Assembly (NCBI GenBank): GCA_963970005.1
Contig: CAXAMN010025273.1
Coordinates: 479,596 to 543,595 of the forward strand
Length of the DNA stretch: 64,000 bases
DNA from: Durusdinium trenchii
Taxonomy: Eukaryota; Sar; Dinophyceae; Suessiales; Symbiodiniaceae
Direction of reading: 5' to 3'
Every line of letters starts with the position of its first letter. Within the stretch, counting starts at the first letter, position 1. The notes beneath the pieces were generated by a model. It made no database searches and was not told the DNA's origin. It worked only from the letters and a program-made list of their open reading frames with translations. The position numbers and the translations under genes are program-made. Below are positions 20,910 to 35,370 of this stretch, in pieces.

Positions 20910-23900
20910 CATGAGTCATGAGTGAGATGGCTCAAAAACGACTGGCAAATCACGGCGTAAATGTGACGAACTGAGGACCACCATGCCATGTCATCGGCAC
21001 GCGAGCACTGCCTATCCGACAAATGATCCTTAGTATAGAATCAACCGACATAATAAAGGGAACTGCTCCCAGTCCCAGTGACAGAGGCAGGCCCATTCTT
21101 CAACATGAGCAACAGCAAGACCTTCTTCCAACTCTCCTTAGAGCCATGCAGATGATTCCGTCTTCGCGTCTTCCCAACACCTCCCCGTGCACTCTCATTG
21201 ACTCTCATGTTCACCGGTGCATCTGAGGCTCCACATGCCAGCTGTGGCTTAAGAACTCGTCGTAGTCCTCGGTGACATGACCTCCAAGGCGTCAAGGGTG
21301 CCAAGGCGTCAGCCGACTCGCTCCGGATTCCGCCCACCAGCCGGTGGTTTCATACTCGGTTTGAAGGAGCAGCTGTGGTTTCAGATGGGTTGTCCAACAG
21401 GCTCTTGGGTGTGAACGGTCCGATCTTTGATAAAAGTGTGCTGAGTCCACAACCCAAAAATGGTTTGCTTGCGTTTTTGCCTTCCTGACGTGTGTGTTTT
21501 CCTATTTGTTCAAGACTGGGCAGTCTGCAGTGCAACAAGTTTCGCCAGGAGACTCAGCTCGAGATCACATGGAACTTGCACACGTCGGCGTGCCGTTTCA
21601 CAGCTTACGGGCAAAAATGGGTCACACTGCTCTAAATTGTGGCAAAGCTTTGCTTGGGCAACCCAACCAAAAGAGAATGATGATGCTGATGACTGACTAT
21701 AATCTTAAAAAGTACAGTTGGTCAAACAACCACAAAGAATTACACCCAGCACTATAGGTTGGGTGGTGACTTTCGTGGAGACTCTTCATGATTAAGATAC
21801 AAGTGTTGACCCGACACTAGACTCTAGCAAAGGTCGCTTTCTAGCAGAAAGACCACCCTCTCGTTCTGACGAGACCAGGGTTAGCCGCTCGGCTGCGTCT
21901 CAGTCCAAGCTGCTGAGATGAAAGAAGTCCTCAGTGCCGAGAAACCAAGTGAAACGGCGCAGGGCTAGTGAAACAGCACCCGGTAGGAGATTGAAATGGC
22001 TCCTAAACCGTGAAAACCATGGGGGTACCCGCCAGCGAGGGTGGTCAAGAATTAGTCTTCTTTCCTCAGCTACATGGGGAGAACAGTCCTTGGAACTTTA
22101 CCACCTGGATGTTGCTATGGCTTTGACCTTGGGTGGTATGGCCTACACCCTGCATACCAAGAATCGCCCAGGCTTTGCCAAAGCCACCTTTGTCTGAGAC
22201 AAGTGGACGTTGGCCCTACCCGACCCTGTTGAATTGAAAGGTGAAAAGACGTAGAAGTGTAGAACGATATACAAAGTAATTGGACTTCCATACTCTGAAC
22301 ATTTCAGGAACCAACTTTCTATTAATCGAATCAACTGGCAAGAAACAGCACGGAGTTCCAGGGCGACCTCTTCTGCATATGGAGTTCCAAAACTGCCGAC
22401 AGCGCTGACAAACTTGAAATCCATATTTTATTCGTGCACATGCTCACTCTTGTGCAAGCCTGGAAAGTGCAAAAAAACAAAGGATCCGCCGAGGGGCTTC
22501 CAATACTACTGTAAATGCCTTTGAACACTAACCCCCCGCAACTAGTTTGGTCATGTTTGGTCCACCGTTGTTTGTCCACCGTTGTTTGTTGAAATGTTGT
22601 TCAATACTATAGCCTTACACCCTCCACTTCCCAGACCCATCATATAGTATGAACCCTCATGGAGAAATTTTGTCTTGGTGACCTCTCCTGATTGACCCCC
22701 TTAAACAAAAACGAATTGCTCTGTTCTGGCCCCTAAATAGCACACATTCTGGGAGGGGGGGGCTTATCAATCCAACACTATACGCCAACATTTAACCAAA
22801 GTCAACTACCTCAATGTAGGATGTCGGCGAACATAATATGCTTGCATGGAGTGCCTGGGTAAGTTACACTCTTCAAAGACCATGTGAAAAAACGCAGAAC
22901 TCTTTGCGCCGAGCTTCAGTATCTGTCGCCCAGAAGACTCTTCCCAGGCAGCTTATCACTTTGGCCACTGGAGCTGCACGTAGAATGTCCGGATTCCTGG
23001 CCCGGATTTGTTGAGGGCTTTCCGTGTCCCGAATCTGGAACCTCTTAAGCCCCCAAAAACCAAACCCATTCGGGATCCACATAGCCTCGGTGATCGTTGC
23101 CCGGAGAGGGTACCCCGGTGGTTGGTGGAATATAGGACCGTGGTTGGAGCTACATTTACTGAGCAGGTATTCCCTCTAGGACAGAATCCATTTTCCAGTA
23201 TACTGTACGTATTTCTTAAATATGTCTTAAACTTATATATGGAAAGTCCTAATTGCATAAGGTAGCAAATCTTGTTTGGGACAAGTAGTTCGTTCTATGC
23301 TTTTGGTGTCCAACTCGTAAACCCCATCCCATTCCCGGCAAAAGGAGGACACGTTCGTGCGATGAACAGCTTGGGACAGTTTTGAGCTCTTTTCTCGTTC
23401 CCCAAGGGGTCCACTGGCACCTTCCCAGGTTTCAACTGCTGCTTGAACGGAGATTGAATGTGCGTGGGCTGTGGGCAAAATCACATAAAACCATCCAAAA
23501 AGTCATCAAAAAGAGTCCATAGAATCAAGACTTCAACTCATTCAACAGTTTCTTATGCGAAAACCCTCTCCTTCCAGCTTTTCGGTATCTAACGCCGTCC
23601 CAAGCGTCGTGGGCGTCATTTTCGCGATGAGTGCCACGAGCCGTTGCGTGCGGTTGGGTTGGGCAGGCTCAGCAACACCTTGAGTTTCGATGGCCAAATC
23701 ATTTAGAGCACTGAAAACCACTTTGAATGGGACATATTTATATATATAGGTATATTTAGGCCTTCACAAAGTTGCACCACCACCAACTGTGTGGGGGATC
23801 GCCGTCTTGATCCGTATACGGCGATTGCATGATAATATGCTAGTAACAAGTGCAAAACCACCAGCAGCCGTCGCAGCATTTAGGGAATCATATGAATCAT

Positions 23901-26225
23901 ATGACATTGAAAAAGAATCTGTCCAGCAAATCCTCAAGCATTGCGCATTCCTTGCGGGGTGGCGAACCTACGAACATTGCTAAAAGCGCAAAATGGAGCC
24001 CCACTGGGCGACGAGACTCCACCTGTGGCGACAGAACCTATGTGGGTAGGAGGCAGAACCGGGTGACCTAATGAGTTCACTCCCCTTGTTGATGCAAAGA
24101 ATCGGCTTACAGTAATTACTGAATCTATAGGCGCTGTTCCCCCTCAACTTGGCCTCTTGAAAACCAGGAAATCTCAGGACAAATCTCCCAGCAGCAAACA
24201 TCCTTCCAGGAGGAACCCATCCTAGAGCAGCACCTGCCGCAAATCCAAGCTGCTGTATCCTGCTTCTTCTGGCACGTCCTCTTCTAGATCAATACTCGGC
24301 CAACTTGAGCGATGCCCAACAGTATGCCCTTGGATGGAGGAGCTCTCAATGCTACTCCTCCTTGGTCAATCCCAGCGAACAAGAGTTTGGTGGTAGAAAG
24401 AGTTTGATGTGTATATAAATGTGTTCATCAATGCGCCTCACTATCTATATATATATAAACACGCGCATATAACATATACGTATCAGGTGCTTCAAGGTGT
24501 CAGCAATCAGTACATCCTGGAAGGTTGTCATGGAACCTCAAAATGGACCTTTGGAAGACTGCTTTCCTCTACAGCTGAGTGGTTTTCAGGTTCCATGTTA
24601 ATCTTCCAGGGTGTAAACTGTGAAACTGGAGTCTTCTGTCACGATCCACGTCCATCTGTGCTCTGTCCAGAAAAAACCGGTGCACAGTCGACTATGTAAT
24701 TCCTTTACAACATAAACAAGATGTCATGTGGCATGTGGACACACCTGGGTGTCATATGATGCCACTGGGTGTGATGAACAGACCAAACCACTCAGTGAAA
24801 CCATGTCTGATGCCCATCCAGCGCGCCCCATCCGGCAGCTACAAACTGCCGGACGCAGTGCTTACGTTCTTAGAAAGCCCGGTGTGGCATTCCTTACCTG
24901 CCTGGTTCCCGTGCAAAACCACATGAGTTTCCTTGGGGAAATTGAACGAAACCCATAGCTGGGGACATTTCTCTTCATGAAAAGTGGCAGCATTAGGCTT
25001 CCCCAAACCCAACCTATATATATTGGTTTTGAATCAATGTGTGTTGTGGGGGTCCTGTAGAAGTATGACAAACTTTGTGGATCTGTGCCCTTTTGGAGCA
25101 AGTGGGGAGGACCCGGCAAGGCTCGAACCAAATGGAGCGGGGAAGGCCAAGGCTCCAAACAAGGCTAGAGACAATGCATGCCGAGATGCTCATCAGAATG
25201 TTGAGAGGACATGGAGCGGCTCCAAGTGCCAACGCATCAATCTTCCATGGAGTGCACGGTAGCCATGGCGGTGCTGCTGGGTGTACGATGTTTCTTGTAA
25301 TGACCACTTCTGTATGGTCTCTTCCGGGGTTCCCATCAAGATGAAGAAACAATTACAAAGTCATGAGTTTCATTTAGGGGCCAGCAACGGGTCAAATGTA
25401 TACAACTGCTTATGTCAATATAGAAACCCAACTATAAATCAGTTATACCGAGCCAACGCTTGGGGGGGAAATGCCGTGTACACATCTTGGAGTTGTTCCT
25501 ACGCACATGAAACAAGAATTAACAAGGATTAACTCAACTGAGCACCGTGAGAAAGCTATGTTGTCTGGATAGGTCTTGATGTCTGGGTTCCCTTCAAGCT
25601 GACGAAGCATGTCAAGAGCCAGGTTGAGTCATGAGTCATGAGCTTGATGTGATGAGTCATGCGAGAAAACCAACTTGCAAAATATCCCAATGTTTGCTGC
25701 GATCTTAATGCCATGCTGGCCTTCAGGTGCTAAAGCCTAAGAACGAGGGAAGGATCAAAGGTCAAATGCATGGGAAGCACGTCAAACTCCCTAGGCAAAT
25801 GAAACCGTTTTCTCCAATGTCAGTTATTTCTGGTGCTTGCCATCACGATCGCAAGTCCGGACTCAGGGTTGCACGCTTCTCCAACCTCCCTAGGCTTGCC
25901 CTACAGCATGACGAAACATGAACCCCAAACCAGCCTTGAATATGTCTGACAAACAGTGGAGATGGTTGAGGGGCAGGGGCGCCTTCTCCAAACCCCTTCC
26001 TCCACCGGTGCATGTGTTTCGGAATGTTCATCGATAAAGGCAACCAATCTGGCAACCATCTGCATGTAGACTCTTCAAATCCCACCTATTGCAGGGGATT
26101 GCAAAGCCTCTTCATAAGCAATCTTAACCGGAGAGGCGTTCTCATTGGTTTCTTCCTCCAAAGAGTCCACCTCTTCCCTGCGGACTCAGCCCCTCTTCGT
26201 TCACCTCCGCGGCGCGTTCACCGGG
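20910..26225. other. Long stretch without a supported gene
   Basis: Short open stretches exist (for example 23370-23460, minus) but more than one frame is open and no splice-phase partner was found. Probably the 5' part of the CINQ gene and the 3' part of the cysteine-rich gene lie here. Confidence 0.3.
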
Positions 26226-26228
26226 CAC

Positions 26229-29200
26229 CTCCGGGATCGTGGTGTCCCGCTCGCAGGTGCACAACATGTCCGAAGTGCCCTGGATGTCCTGGCGACCCCA
26301 ACCGCCGTGGCATGCATTCAGTCTGGGTGAACCTGTGGATCCCCACATCCGAGTCCCAAAGGTTCTCAACTTTGATCAAACACCATTGAAACTAGATCTC
26401 CCAATGCTCAAAAGCAATCCGAGCACAGGACGCGTGTTCTCCACACCTTTTTGGAGGGGATTCGCAGCCTTTGCACCAAGCGCTGGATGACTTTGGACAC
26501 CCAGAAACAGCTGGAAAATATTCATATCTAAAAACATCTATATAAAACATTCTAAAACCCTACATAACTACATATCTACAACAATCATGATGGATATATA
26601 ATGATATATAATGATATATGAGACTCAACATTTCAGCCTTTCAATGTTCAACCTGATGCGGCCCCTTTCGTCGCACCTCATCACACTTGTACTCCTTCTC
26701 TACCTCGCAGGTCCTTGGAGCGACCAAATGTCATCCAGGGTCCCCCAAAAGCGACGTTGAAATCCATGTAAACCCCATCCAGTGATTGGAAGGAACCACC
26801 GAACCACCATGGTGGTCCACCTCAGGTCCAGAAGCTCCAAGAGGTTCTGTTTGGGGAGGCCTCCTCGGTCCACCAGTCACAACACACACCTTCGTTCGGC
26901 TCGTGCCAGTCACACCACGTCACGCAGGACGTTGACCGGTGACACTCGTGTCGCACCCAGGTCTCGCTCCGCGGCGCTAACAGAATGGCAGCCAGGGGTC
27001 TCGCTCTTCTCCTCCGCAGCTGCCACGCATTTGTGCTTGAAGCTGGCACCTGAGGGCCCCCCTTTGAATCAACAGCATGTGTGAACACCTCACGAGGGGC
27101 ATGCGTTGGTGTCGTGTGCTCCGAGAAAGGGGGCTATCACTTCAAAGGAATATAGTCGTTTCTCAAAATTTGCCAAGACACATCAGAAGACTAGATTCAA
27201 ATGAATATACTTGTGAGGACAATCCGATGCTTTCGGGAGCTATAAATCCACGCATCCTAACCTATGTCCAAAAGGTGTGCCACAGCCAAATGAAGTCCCC
27301 CTGTCTTTGTGAAGTCTGTAAGCTCGCAGCTCTGATGGGTTTGTTGCGAGATTCTTGCCCACTGGAAGATGCCCGAGCGAATTTCAGTCTCCAAAAAAGC
27401 AATCCCTTTATGTCCCTTTTGTACCACTTATTTGCGGAGCTTCTTCAGTTTGACCGAGAGGTTTGCAACCGCCCTTTAAACGGTTCTTTTCTTTGGTCAT
27501 CTTTGGTCATCTGCAATTTGAAGCTAGTTTGGAGTCACCTGACTCCAGGTCTGCCACTGTCAGTGATGCAAACTAACAATAGCCTAGAACATCGAGGATC
27601 CAAAGATACAGCACTTCCCTCATGGCAACATGCTACGAATGGTCGGATGAACTCTGACAGCACCTGGAAAATAAGGCGCCGAAGACCGAAAGTTCCTGGC
27701 AGTCCTTTCCATGTTAGCAAGAAGCTAACATAACACGAACGGAGCGCTCCTGGCCTTACTTACGAACGGACGGACGCTACTGTAGGAGCTGCTTTCGTTG
27801 CTTGTCCTTCCACCCATCACTCAGCCCGTGCGGAGGACGACCCGTCCTGGTGCCGGGAAACCGGGCCTTGACCTGGACTCCGGAAACACATCTGGGAGGG
27901 TCCTGGGACTTAAAGCCACTGAGCCATACAACATATACTATATTACATCTATATACATACTACTACTCCATTCGTGACATTCGTGGGCATATAGCTCCCA
28001 TCACCCCTCTCCCACATCGTTGATTTTCTCTTTCCCACCACCAGGCACAGTAGTCGTCGCAGCGCTTGAACTGCCGCGTCTGGACCTGGTCCCAAAGACC
28101 CAGAATCATTGCCGTTCTCTTTCAGGTCACCACCCGACCTCAAGAGAACCTTTCATGATCGATAAATCCTTGGTATATGATCAACTTCAGCAAAGGGAAG
28201 GTCGCGAACCGAAAAGCATCCTGAAAAGCGCTGAGCTGGCTGGAAGGCCTTTCCACTTCGCAACCCACGCCGGGTTCCCCGGCATCCCGCGCGGTGTCCC
28301 CCGGGCATCGAGGTTCCAACGGATCCGCTGCGGATCGGATCTTCAACAAACATGAAGGCTTTTGATGGGTTGATTGATGGCTTTTGAAGGGTCCAAATGG
28401 GTCCAAGTACCTTCTGAGAATGGAATTTTCTGAGAATTATATAAGGTGGATTTGTGGATCCCTTTTCGGGCAGGTTCGGGGTCCAGAGACGCAGACCCCT
28501 GGGCGCTTACTTCGTGGCGCACGCGGCGTGGCGCTCCGTCTTGGGCCCACGCTCGGCGTCGACGGCTTTAGCACTGAACGTTGAAGATGGTAAGGTTGGG
28601 GACTGATTGGGAGGGCTGGAAAGAAAGGCGAGGGCTTTTGGAGTCTTGCTTGGCAGTTTTCATGTTGCGGCAATGGTTCTTCACATCAGTCATGCTGAAG
28701 AAAACCCCTCTGAAGCAACACTCATGCATAGAAACGTTTTGCTCAAGCCAAATTGGAGTGGCCACCCAGCGCCCAGCGAGGGTGGTGAAGAAAACACCCC
28801 ATCCTCCAGCACTCGCACATGTCGCCAACAAGAAACCATCGAACACCTTGGAGACTAGGGTGATCTCCATACCACCTTGGCACATTCATTCGCCTCCGTC
28901 TTCCAAAAACGATGGCGCTCGGATCAAACCTATCTGCGCCCTTCCTGCACCTTCAAGAGGTCCAAGCCGCCAGGGCTTTACAGTTGCCGCAGGTGACGCC
29001 GTCCACATCTGGCCAGTCCTCGAAGGAGGCACAGGAGCCGCCCCTTCCTTGGCGGAGGGGGGCAGGAGAGGGGAGTGGCCAATTCGATGTTTTTGGGGAA
29101 AACAACGAATGGGCGACCGCAAGGCCGACCTCATCCACAAAGAATCAATGGTGAGGACTGTAGGTGTCAGGTGAACATGCAACATGCCAACCGCGCATGT

Positions 29201-30896
29201 TGCGGCATGTGTTGGTTTAGGAACCCAATGGGGGCTGTGCGATTTTTAATATGTTTACATGTGCCTCAACCCCTCCATCTTTGGCCAACTGCCAATCGAC
29301 ACTTCCGGCATGGTGTGGTCATTTAAGGGGGCAACGCATGGTCGACACTCGCACTTCAACAACTTACAACCATCCTCTGGTGCACAAACTGGTTCATCAC
29401 GGAAGTTGATCATTTGCAGTAAACTGACCTCTGGAGCCTCTCACTCTCTTTTCTGGAAAATCAAGGTTGACCTCATTCCACCTGGATTTGGGTGGGGAAG
29501 GCTAGCTACTCCACAAGCTTAATTTAAGCTTCCCCACTTTTTCTGGGTAGTTAAGATAGACCTTCTGGTTAGGCCAGTAGGGTGGCCATCCCTGACTACT
29601 CCACTGGCCCGACTGGACTGGACGTCACCGGCGACAGGCCCAGCAGCGCGAAGCAAACTGCCTCAGACCCCGAGCGACTCGACTGTGGTCGATATTGTGG
29701 AGCGGTTTGGCCCGGGATCCCTACTCAACTTGGTGTCTTTTTTGGAACACTTTTTGTTCAGGTGGTTGGATATGGTTGGATTGGAGGCAGGAAGGGAGGA
29801 AACAACACGAGTTCCATCAAGTTCCTGAAGTCTGGAAAATATATATATATATATCTACATCATCTCATCATCTTGACCTGGACTGAAGGTCTAAATGTCT
29901 GATCATCCTCATGAGGTGTTGAATGCTAGGTTTGATGGCTGAACAAGCTTCATCAGAAGCACGACGGGTGCACTAAACATGGTGCAACATATTGTATAGC
30001 ATTGCCCACCGACATGGAGTATGTCAACACGCTTGCCAGTGCCAGTCACAGCAAGTAGAAGAAACAAGAAGCGGGATATTTCACTCGCCAATGCTAGAAT
30101 GTTTGAATGCGGAGTGCAAGCAACCCTCAGCTAAAAGGAACATAAACACTGGCAAGCACTTCCTGGATGAAGAATCACCTAGTACAACATACGGTCAAAT
30201 AAATACTGAAAGGACTGGAAACCACCCTGGAAACCCTCTTCCGATGTCTTTTCTTTGTTTAGGGCTCGCCCAGCCTTCGGACACGGCAGTACCTCGACAC
30301 TGACCCATCTGGGCACCCCAACAGGAAGTTGGAGCCACTGGAGCAACTGCCAGACGAGTTACTGGAGCACAACCCACCTCAGGACTTCGCTGGAACGGTC
30401 CTACGGACCGTTCCTCCGCCGCGATGTTTTGGGTGCCCTGCTGTTCGGAAGAAGGCCCAACATTGGAACCAAAGGGAAAAAGAAAGAAACTAAACGCATA
30501 GGTGTTGGAATGGTTTTGGATGGTTTTGGGTCTATGGTAGGCCCACCGTTTGTCATCTAGCCTGGTTTGGTTCCGGGTTTGTGTCGCAGGTTCCTTGCAA
30601 TAGGAACTCTCAACATCCAAATTTGTTTCCATGTAGGATTCAATGACGGTTGCCCCTTGCCAAAGGTCTTTTTTTGGGGCTGAACCCTGCTGAACTCACA
30701 TCCTGAACGCTTCAACACTGGCAGGGAAGGTCCCTCTGCAGCCTAACTTACAGCCCTATATTGAAACAGCCCGGCTGTGTAAAAAAGTCCCCGCCGTTTT
30801 TGTCCACGGATGTGTTTGAGAAAGGTGGCCGGTGGCGGTCGTGATCACGAGCAGAGTGTACAGCACCAGGGCGATGGCAGTGCTTAGATTCGCCAT
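26229..30896 (-). CDS. Secreted cysteine-rich repeat protein, partial
   Basis: First exon about 30896-30808: the ATG at 30896 sits in GACCATGG and opens a signal peptide (MANLSTAIALVLYTLLVIT) likely cleaved after TATG. Further exons: 29008-28971 (DGVTCGNCKAL, GC donor); about 28079-28042 (FKRCDDYCA, GT donor); about 27045-26955 (KCVAAAEEKSETPGC); 26288-26229 (GTSDMLCTCERD, GT donor). The cysteine order CxxC, CxxYC, CVxAAEE, C, TSDxxCxC matches a repeat I associate with secreted or cell-surface proteins of dinoflagellates. The 28971/28079 joint is in phase. The other joints and the 3' end were not resolved. The first exon is too short to show as a long ORF. Role unknown; the domain may bind carbohydrate or protein ligands. 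Confidence 0.6.
30261..30480 (+). CDS. Possible plus-strand exon inside the cysteine-rich gene
   Basis: After a good acceptor (TTTGTTTAG) the plus strand is open for about 70 codons, including RQYLDTDPSGHPNRKLEPLE and QLPDELLEHNPP. It would lie inside an intron of a minus-strand gene, against the local strand bias. The stretch also holds a 10-bp hairpin (30392-30414). Uncertain. Confidence 0.25.
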
Positions 30897-30972
30897 GGTC
30901 GGATCGCCCCAGCCGCTTCGCTTTTGAAGCCGAAAAAACTGAGATCGCGGGGTGGGCGAGGCGCCAACAAGG

Positions 30973-30998
30973 GGTGTGTGTGTGTGTGTGTGTGTGTC
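30973..30998. repeat. (GT)n microsatellite
   Basis: About 12 GT units just upstream (minus-strand sense) of the signal-peptide exon starting at 30896. Confidence 0.85.
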
Positions 30999-32889
30999 TG
31001 TGTTCTTCTTTTTGCAGACTTTTTGAGCTGAGAAATAGAATAGAATCTTGTAGTTAGTATATTTGTAAAGAGGTTCCTTCAGCTCTGTTTAACATCTGAG
31101 GTTGTGTAAAACCCCCCCTTTCCCTATACCACTTTTGACGTTATCGTCTTCTTTTCTTCCTTATCGTTTTACACACTTTGACTAACTGCAACAAATGTAG
31201 TAACATTATAATTTAGGTACAGTGTGATGTAGTGTGTGCACTACATGCTTGTGGTGTGTGGAACCTTGCAGATATGAATACATTAGGCACACTTCATTCC
31301 AACTACACCCATGTGGTGGCCTGCCTACGGAAAGGTGTTTTAGGCTCGCTGTGTTATCGTTTTTGTTATCATTTTGTTATCGTTTTCATGCCTTGTGCAA
31401 CTTGGAAAACCATGTGGCACGACAATGCTGCAGCACAAGGCTACAGCGGACCAAGCCCTTCCACCTCTGTCCAAGCATATACCACGTCTCGCATGTCAAG
31501 GGTTTTGCACAAGAGTCATCGGGGGTTATCGTTTTTTTTGCTTCCTTATCGTTTTACAGGGGATTGAGCATGCTTCCAGAAAAACGGACATGCGAATACT
31601 AATTTTCTTACATGGGGGGTTTTTACACTCTCTCATCTGGTCCCCTAAAGGGCACCTCACGTCCCCACATCCGCGGCCTGAACCTGCGGGTCGCGCGGCG
31701 GTGTCGAGGTCGACCTCGGTGTCCAGTAGTGCTTCCACCATGGTGGACGACCAGTGTCGTATTAGTTCCAGTCGTATGGGTATCTTCGTGCACCCATTTG
31801 GCACCCTGCTTGATCCTGCTTTTTCTCAATCGCTTTGAGATATCCATGAAGGTTCAGCAATCTATAGAATCTGTTGCACTTCTCTGGCTCTCTGTGTGGC
31901 AATGGGGCAATCGCTAAAGCAAATCCTTTCCAAAGGAATAGCCGTTTCTTCATGCTTCCCATGTCTACCGGGATCCTGGACCCACTCCACCTGGACCCAC
32001 CACCCATGAGAACATGGCGCTCGAGACCGGGTCCAAGATCCAGGGACTGGGTGGTTTCATGCAGGTTAATGCAGGTATGGGGCCCTGATGGTACCATAAA
32101 TAGGGTGTCCACAAGTAGTCCTTCGTGTTCGGAACACAAAACGGACCAAACAGCCATCTGAACATGGCGGGTGAGATTTGACATCTTACTTTTAGCGTTT
32201 GACGTCATCAAAACATGCTGGAGTGAGAGACCCCAAGGGGAAACACAAAAGCCACATAATTGAATTACATAATGCCAGCCCCACCCAAAGAAAGGGTGGT
32301 TCTTGGAAGGAACATACGTAGTTAAGGGTGTCTACAACCTACAGTATACTCTTTCCGTGGTGCTGGTAGCTGTAACTTGTTTTGCACATTTCGTCGCATG
32401 TCCTAGCGCCGTTTCCATCCAGGTTCTGTGACATTAGTTTCAGGCTGAGAGCTTGGGAGTCTTAAGAGTTCACCAATTTCATCCACAGTCAATCATTCAA
32501 GCTGGTGTGTCTGCATCAACCTCTTGGTTTTGAAGTCTCTTTAAGGCGGAAGGTGCTAGAAGCTGTTCCCGCTGTTCCAACAGAACTCATCCTAACATAT
32601 CAAAATCAACTTTCCTGAAAGCACTGACTCTGCCTTCCACTTCCACATACTTCCCCCTTCGATAGGTCTGGAGGAAACACATGGTGTGACATATCCCAAA
32701 ATTCCACCGAGACTTCCAACAAAGGTTGAAGAACCCCATCGACATCCATAGACATCCATGTCGACGATTTTGTTCATCTACCCCAGTCATGAGGGTCCTA
32801 GTTCAGGTCACTTGACCTTCTTGGTTGGTGTGACACGGTGGTTGTCTCAACGAAAGCTCCATTCAATCTGTCGCTCTCATCTTCCAAAA

Positions 32890-33085
32890 CTTGGAACGCG
32901 CTGTCAGTTTCTGCGGACCGGCGGAAGCGTTTTCTGCGATGGTCTGCGCTTTGCACCGCGCCCAAGATCTGAGGACGGCAATGGACCCCCAAGCAACTTA
33001 TGTATTCTCACGGTTGGCAAAGGGAAAGGAAGCTGCTCTTGGGGCTCTACAGTTCTACCATCAATTTCTACTAGATGCTCTTTAG
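32890..33085 (+). CDS. Possible plus-strand terminal exon
   Basis: The plus strand is open through LERAVSFCGPAEAFSAMVCA and RLAKGKEAALGALQFYHQ to TAG at 33085. It lies between two minus-strand genes. No family was recognised and it may be a chance ORF. Confidence 0.25.
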
Positions 33086-33202
33086 GTTCTATACTGTAGG
33101 GCTTTGGCAGGTAGCGGAGGCTTTGCTACGATGTTCCGTTGGTACTAAATCCTGCACCAGTCAATGTGTTGCTTGCAGACTGGACCTTCAGCAGCGAACT
33201 CC

Positions 33203-33288
33203 AAGTAGGTGGCCTTCAGCATAAACTAACCACCCCTGGGTTTGTGAATTAAGTAGGTGGCCTTCAGTATAAACTAACCACCCCTGGG
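33203..33288. repeat. 38-bp direct repeat
   Basis: AAGTAGGTGGCCTTCAGCAT... (33203-33240) recurs at 33251-33288 with one difference, separated by 10 bp. Confidence 0.75.
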
Positions 33289-33663
33289 CCATGACCCATC
33301 TGAATCAAATGGTTTTTAACTGATGTAGTAATGCGTTGATATATATATATATAGTTATATATATATATAAACAAATCCCTTGACCAATATGGCACCAAGG
33401 CTTCAGTAAATTTCGTTGGGCGCTGTTGATCGATGGATCCCATTGGCCGTCAGTTTCGTCCGTCACAACGTCCGATGCGATGGGGACAGTGGTTTTTTCA
33501 CCTGCGATGGGCATCTGATCCCTCTTCAGGTATCAACAAAAACCTCTTCAGGTATCAGGGAGACAAAACATGGGGTTTTCACAGGGGCTGTCATGTATCG
33601 GACGTCTTTCAACAAAAACTGTTAAATCACATCACAATATTCATCGCCATGGGTTGAAGTGGC

Positions 33664-35312
33664 TTATTCCCGACGCTCTGCAGTGTTGCTTTGTGAAGCC
33701 TGCACAAAGAGGAGCCTCTCAGCCCTCAGCATATCCAGCTGATGCCTGCAACAGGGAAGCAAGCAAAACAGGCTTTCCAAGTTGCAAAACCACCAGGGAC
33801 AAAGCATCTCTGCCAGTTCATGGGGCGATTCTTGAAGATTCTCCCATGGGCGACGTTGCACTAAACATCCACACATCCACTTCCTTGAGACACCGGTGAT
33901 AGGACGTCTTTTTTCGGAATCCCTTCCAGCCTCAGAGAACCAGATAAAACCTTTTGGGAAGCGGAATGGTGCCGCGAGATCAGCAAGGATCCAAAATATC
34001 CAACTGGGTCTGGTGTATCAAAAACTAGTGAGACCTCCCAGTTCGAACCCATTTGAAGAGGGAAGGTAGACACCGTAGCCAAACCCATTTGACTCGGTCT
34101 CTCCCTCATACCCGCATCGTGGCACTTGGCCACAGGTGTAACGCACCAACAGCCACGTCTGCTCCCCGAGCCTTCGCCTGTTCTGCCAGGTGCACTAGCT
34201 GTGCGAGCTCCTCGCCACCCCGAACCCCAAGAAATGCTAATGAAAAGCTCAAATGGAAAGGACTTAAAAGGCTTGGGATAATGAGTCCAGCCAGACTACG
34301 TGTTCAAAACTCTATAGAGGACAAGTCTGCTTTCCACAACCCTGAAAGTCAAGCAAAGCTCACTGGAAAGGGTCCCTGGTCCTTGTATACAAAACCAGTT
34401 AGCACTCCAAAAAATGGGTGCACACACAGAGACATAATATATGTACACACTCTCCCTGAAACAATCATGTAAGTGGATGGCATGGCCGTAAAACAGGCAG
34501 TGGCTCACTCACTTCCATGTTTGTGGGGGAGGGTCAAAAACATCAACCAAACAAACACGAACCAAACATATCCCAAAACCTGGCTCTCTCGAGCTGGGAA
34601 GACTACTTTCCTCTACCAAGAAGGGGCTATCCACTTCCATGATTGTGGGAGGGAGGTTAATCTCCCAAATCTCCACAAATCACTCGGCCCCAATCTCTGC
34701 CTTCAACTCACCTCTCCCCGGCCGTGGCGCGCGCCAAAAGGGTCCTGGCGCGCCGTGGCCAAGACCTGCTCCAGTCGTTGCGCGTTCGGGAGCTCTGGCA
34801 GCTCCGCCAGGCAGTCCTGTCCAGGCACAGCGGGGAGCAGGTTGGAAGTCTCCCAAGCCCGTTTGGGATCAGTTTTCGTACCTTCTCAAGTTAGGTGAGG
34901 ACGGAGACACTGAGAATCACTGAGACATGTAGGTGCCAGGGTCGGGTCCAGTCGTACCGAACCCGAGAAGTCAAAAGGTACGACCGGATCCCTAGGGAAG
35001 ATTCCCGTGACGCCGATCACGTGATCGAACATGCGCGAAAGATGGACGTGCAAAATGGCCTTGACGGAAGCTGCATCCCCCAAAAGTCTGCAAAACTGCA
35101 TCCCACACGACTGAAGCTGCATCCCACACGCTCGTGAACACGCCCGCGGGTCCACGTCACAGGTGAAACATGGTGAAACAAACTACCAGGGCCTCAGTGG
35201 TCTTCTCTCCGAAGAGTTCCAAGCTCTTGGCATAGCTCTGGATGGCCGCGCGCAGGTCGCCTGGCCGGTTCACAAACATATAGGGTCTATCCTAATATAT
35301 ACCAGTAACAAC

Positions 35313-35360
<48 letters not shown>

Positions 35361-35370
35361 NNNNNNNNNN

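Larger units (their letters stand above)
30900..33660. other. Region between the cysteine-rich and TPR genes
   Basis: Holds the GT microsatellite, the 38-bp direct repeat, (TA)n near 33340-33369 and the weak plus-strand ORF at 32890-33085. No promoter motif is recognisable. Confidence 0.3.

Noticed and set aside
28511-28573. Minus-strand stretch AKAVDAERGPKTERHAACAT with acceptor and GTAAGC donor
   Set aside because: Its phase does not fit between the cysteine-rich gene exons at 29008-28971 and 28079-28042, which join directly in phase. It could be an alternative exon, but there is no support.
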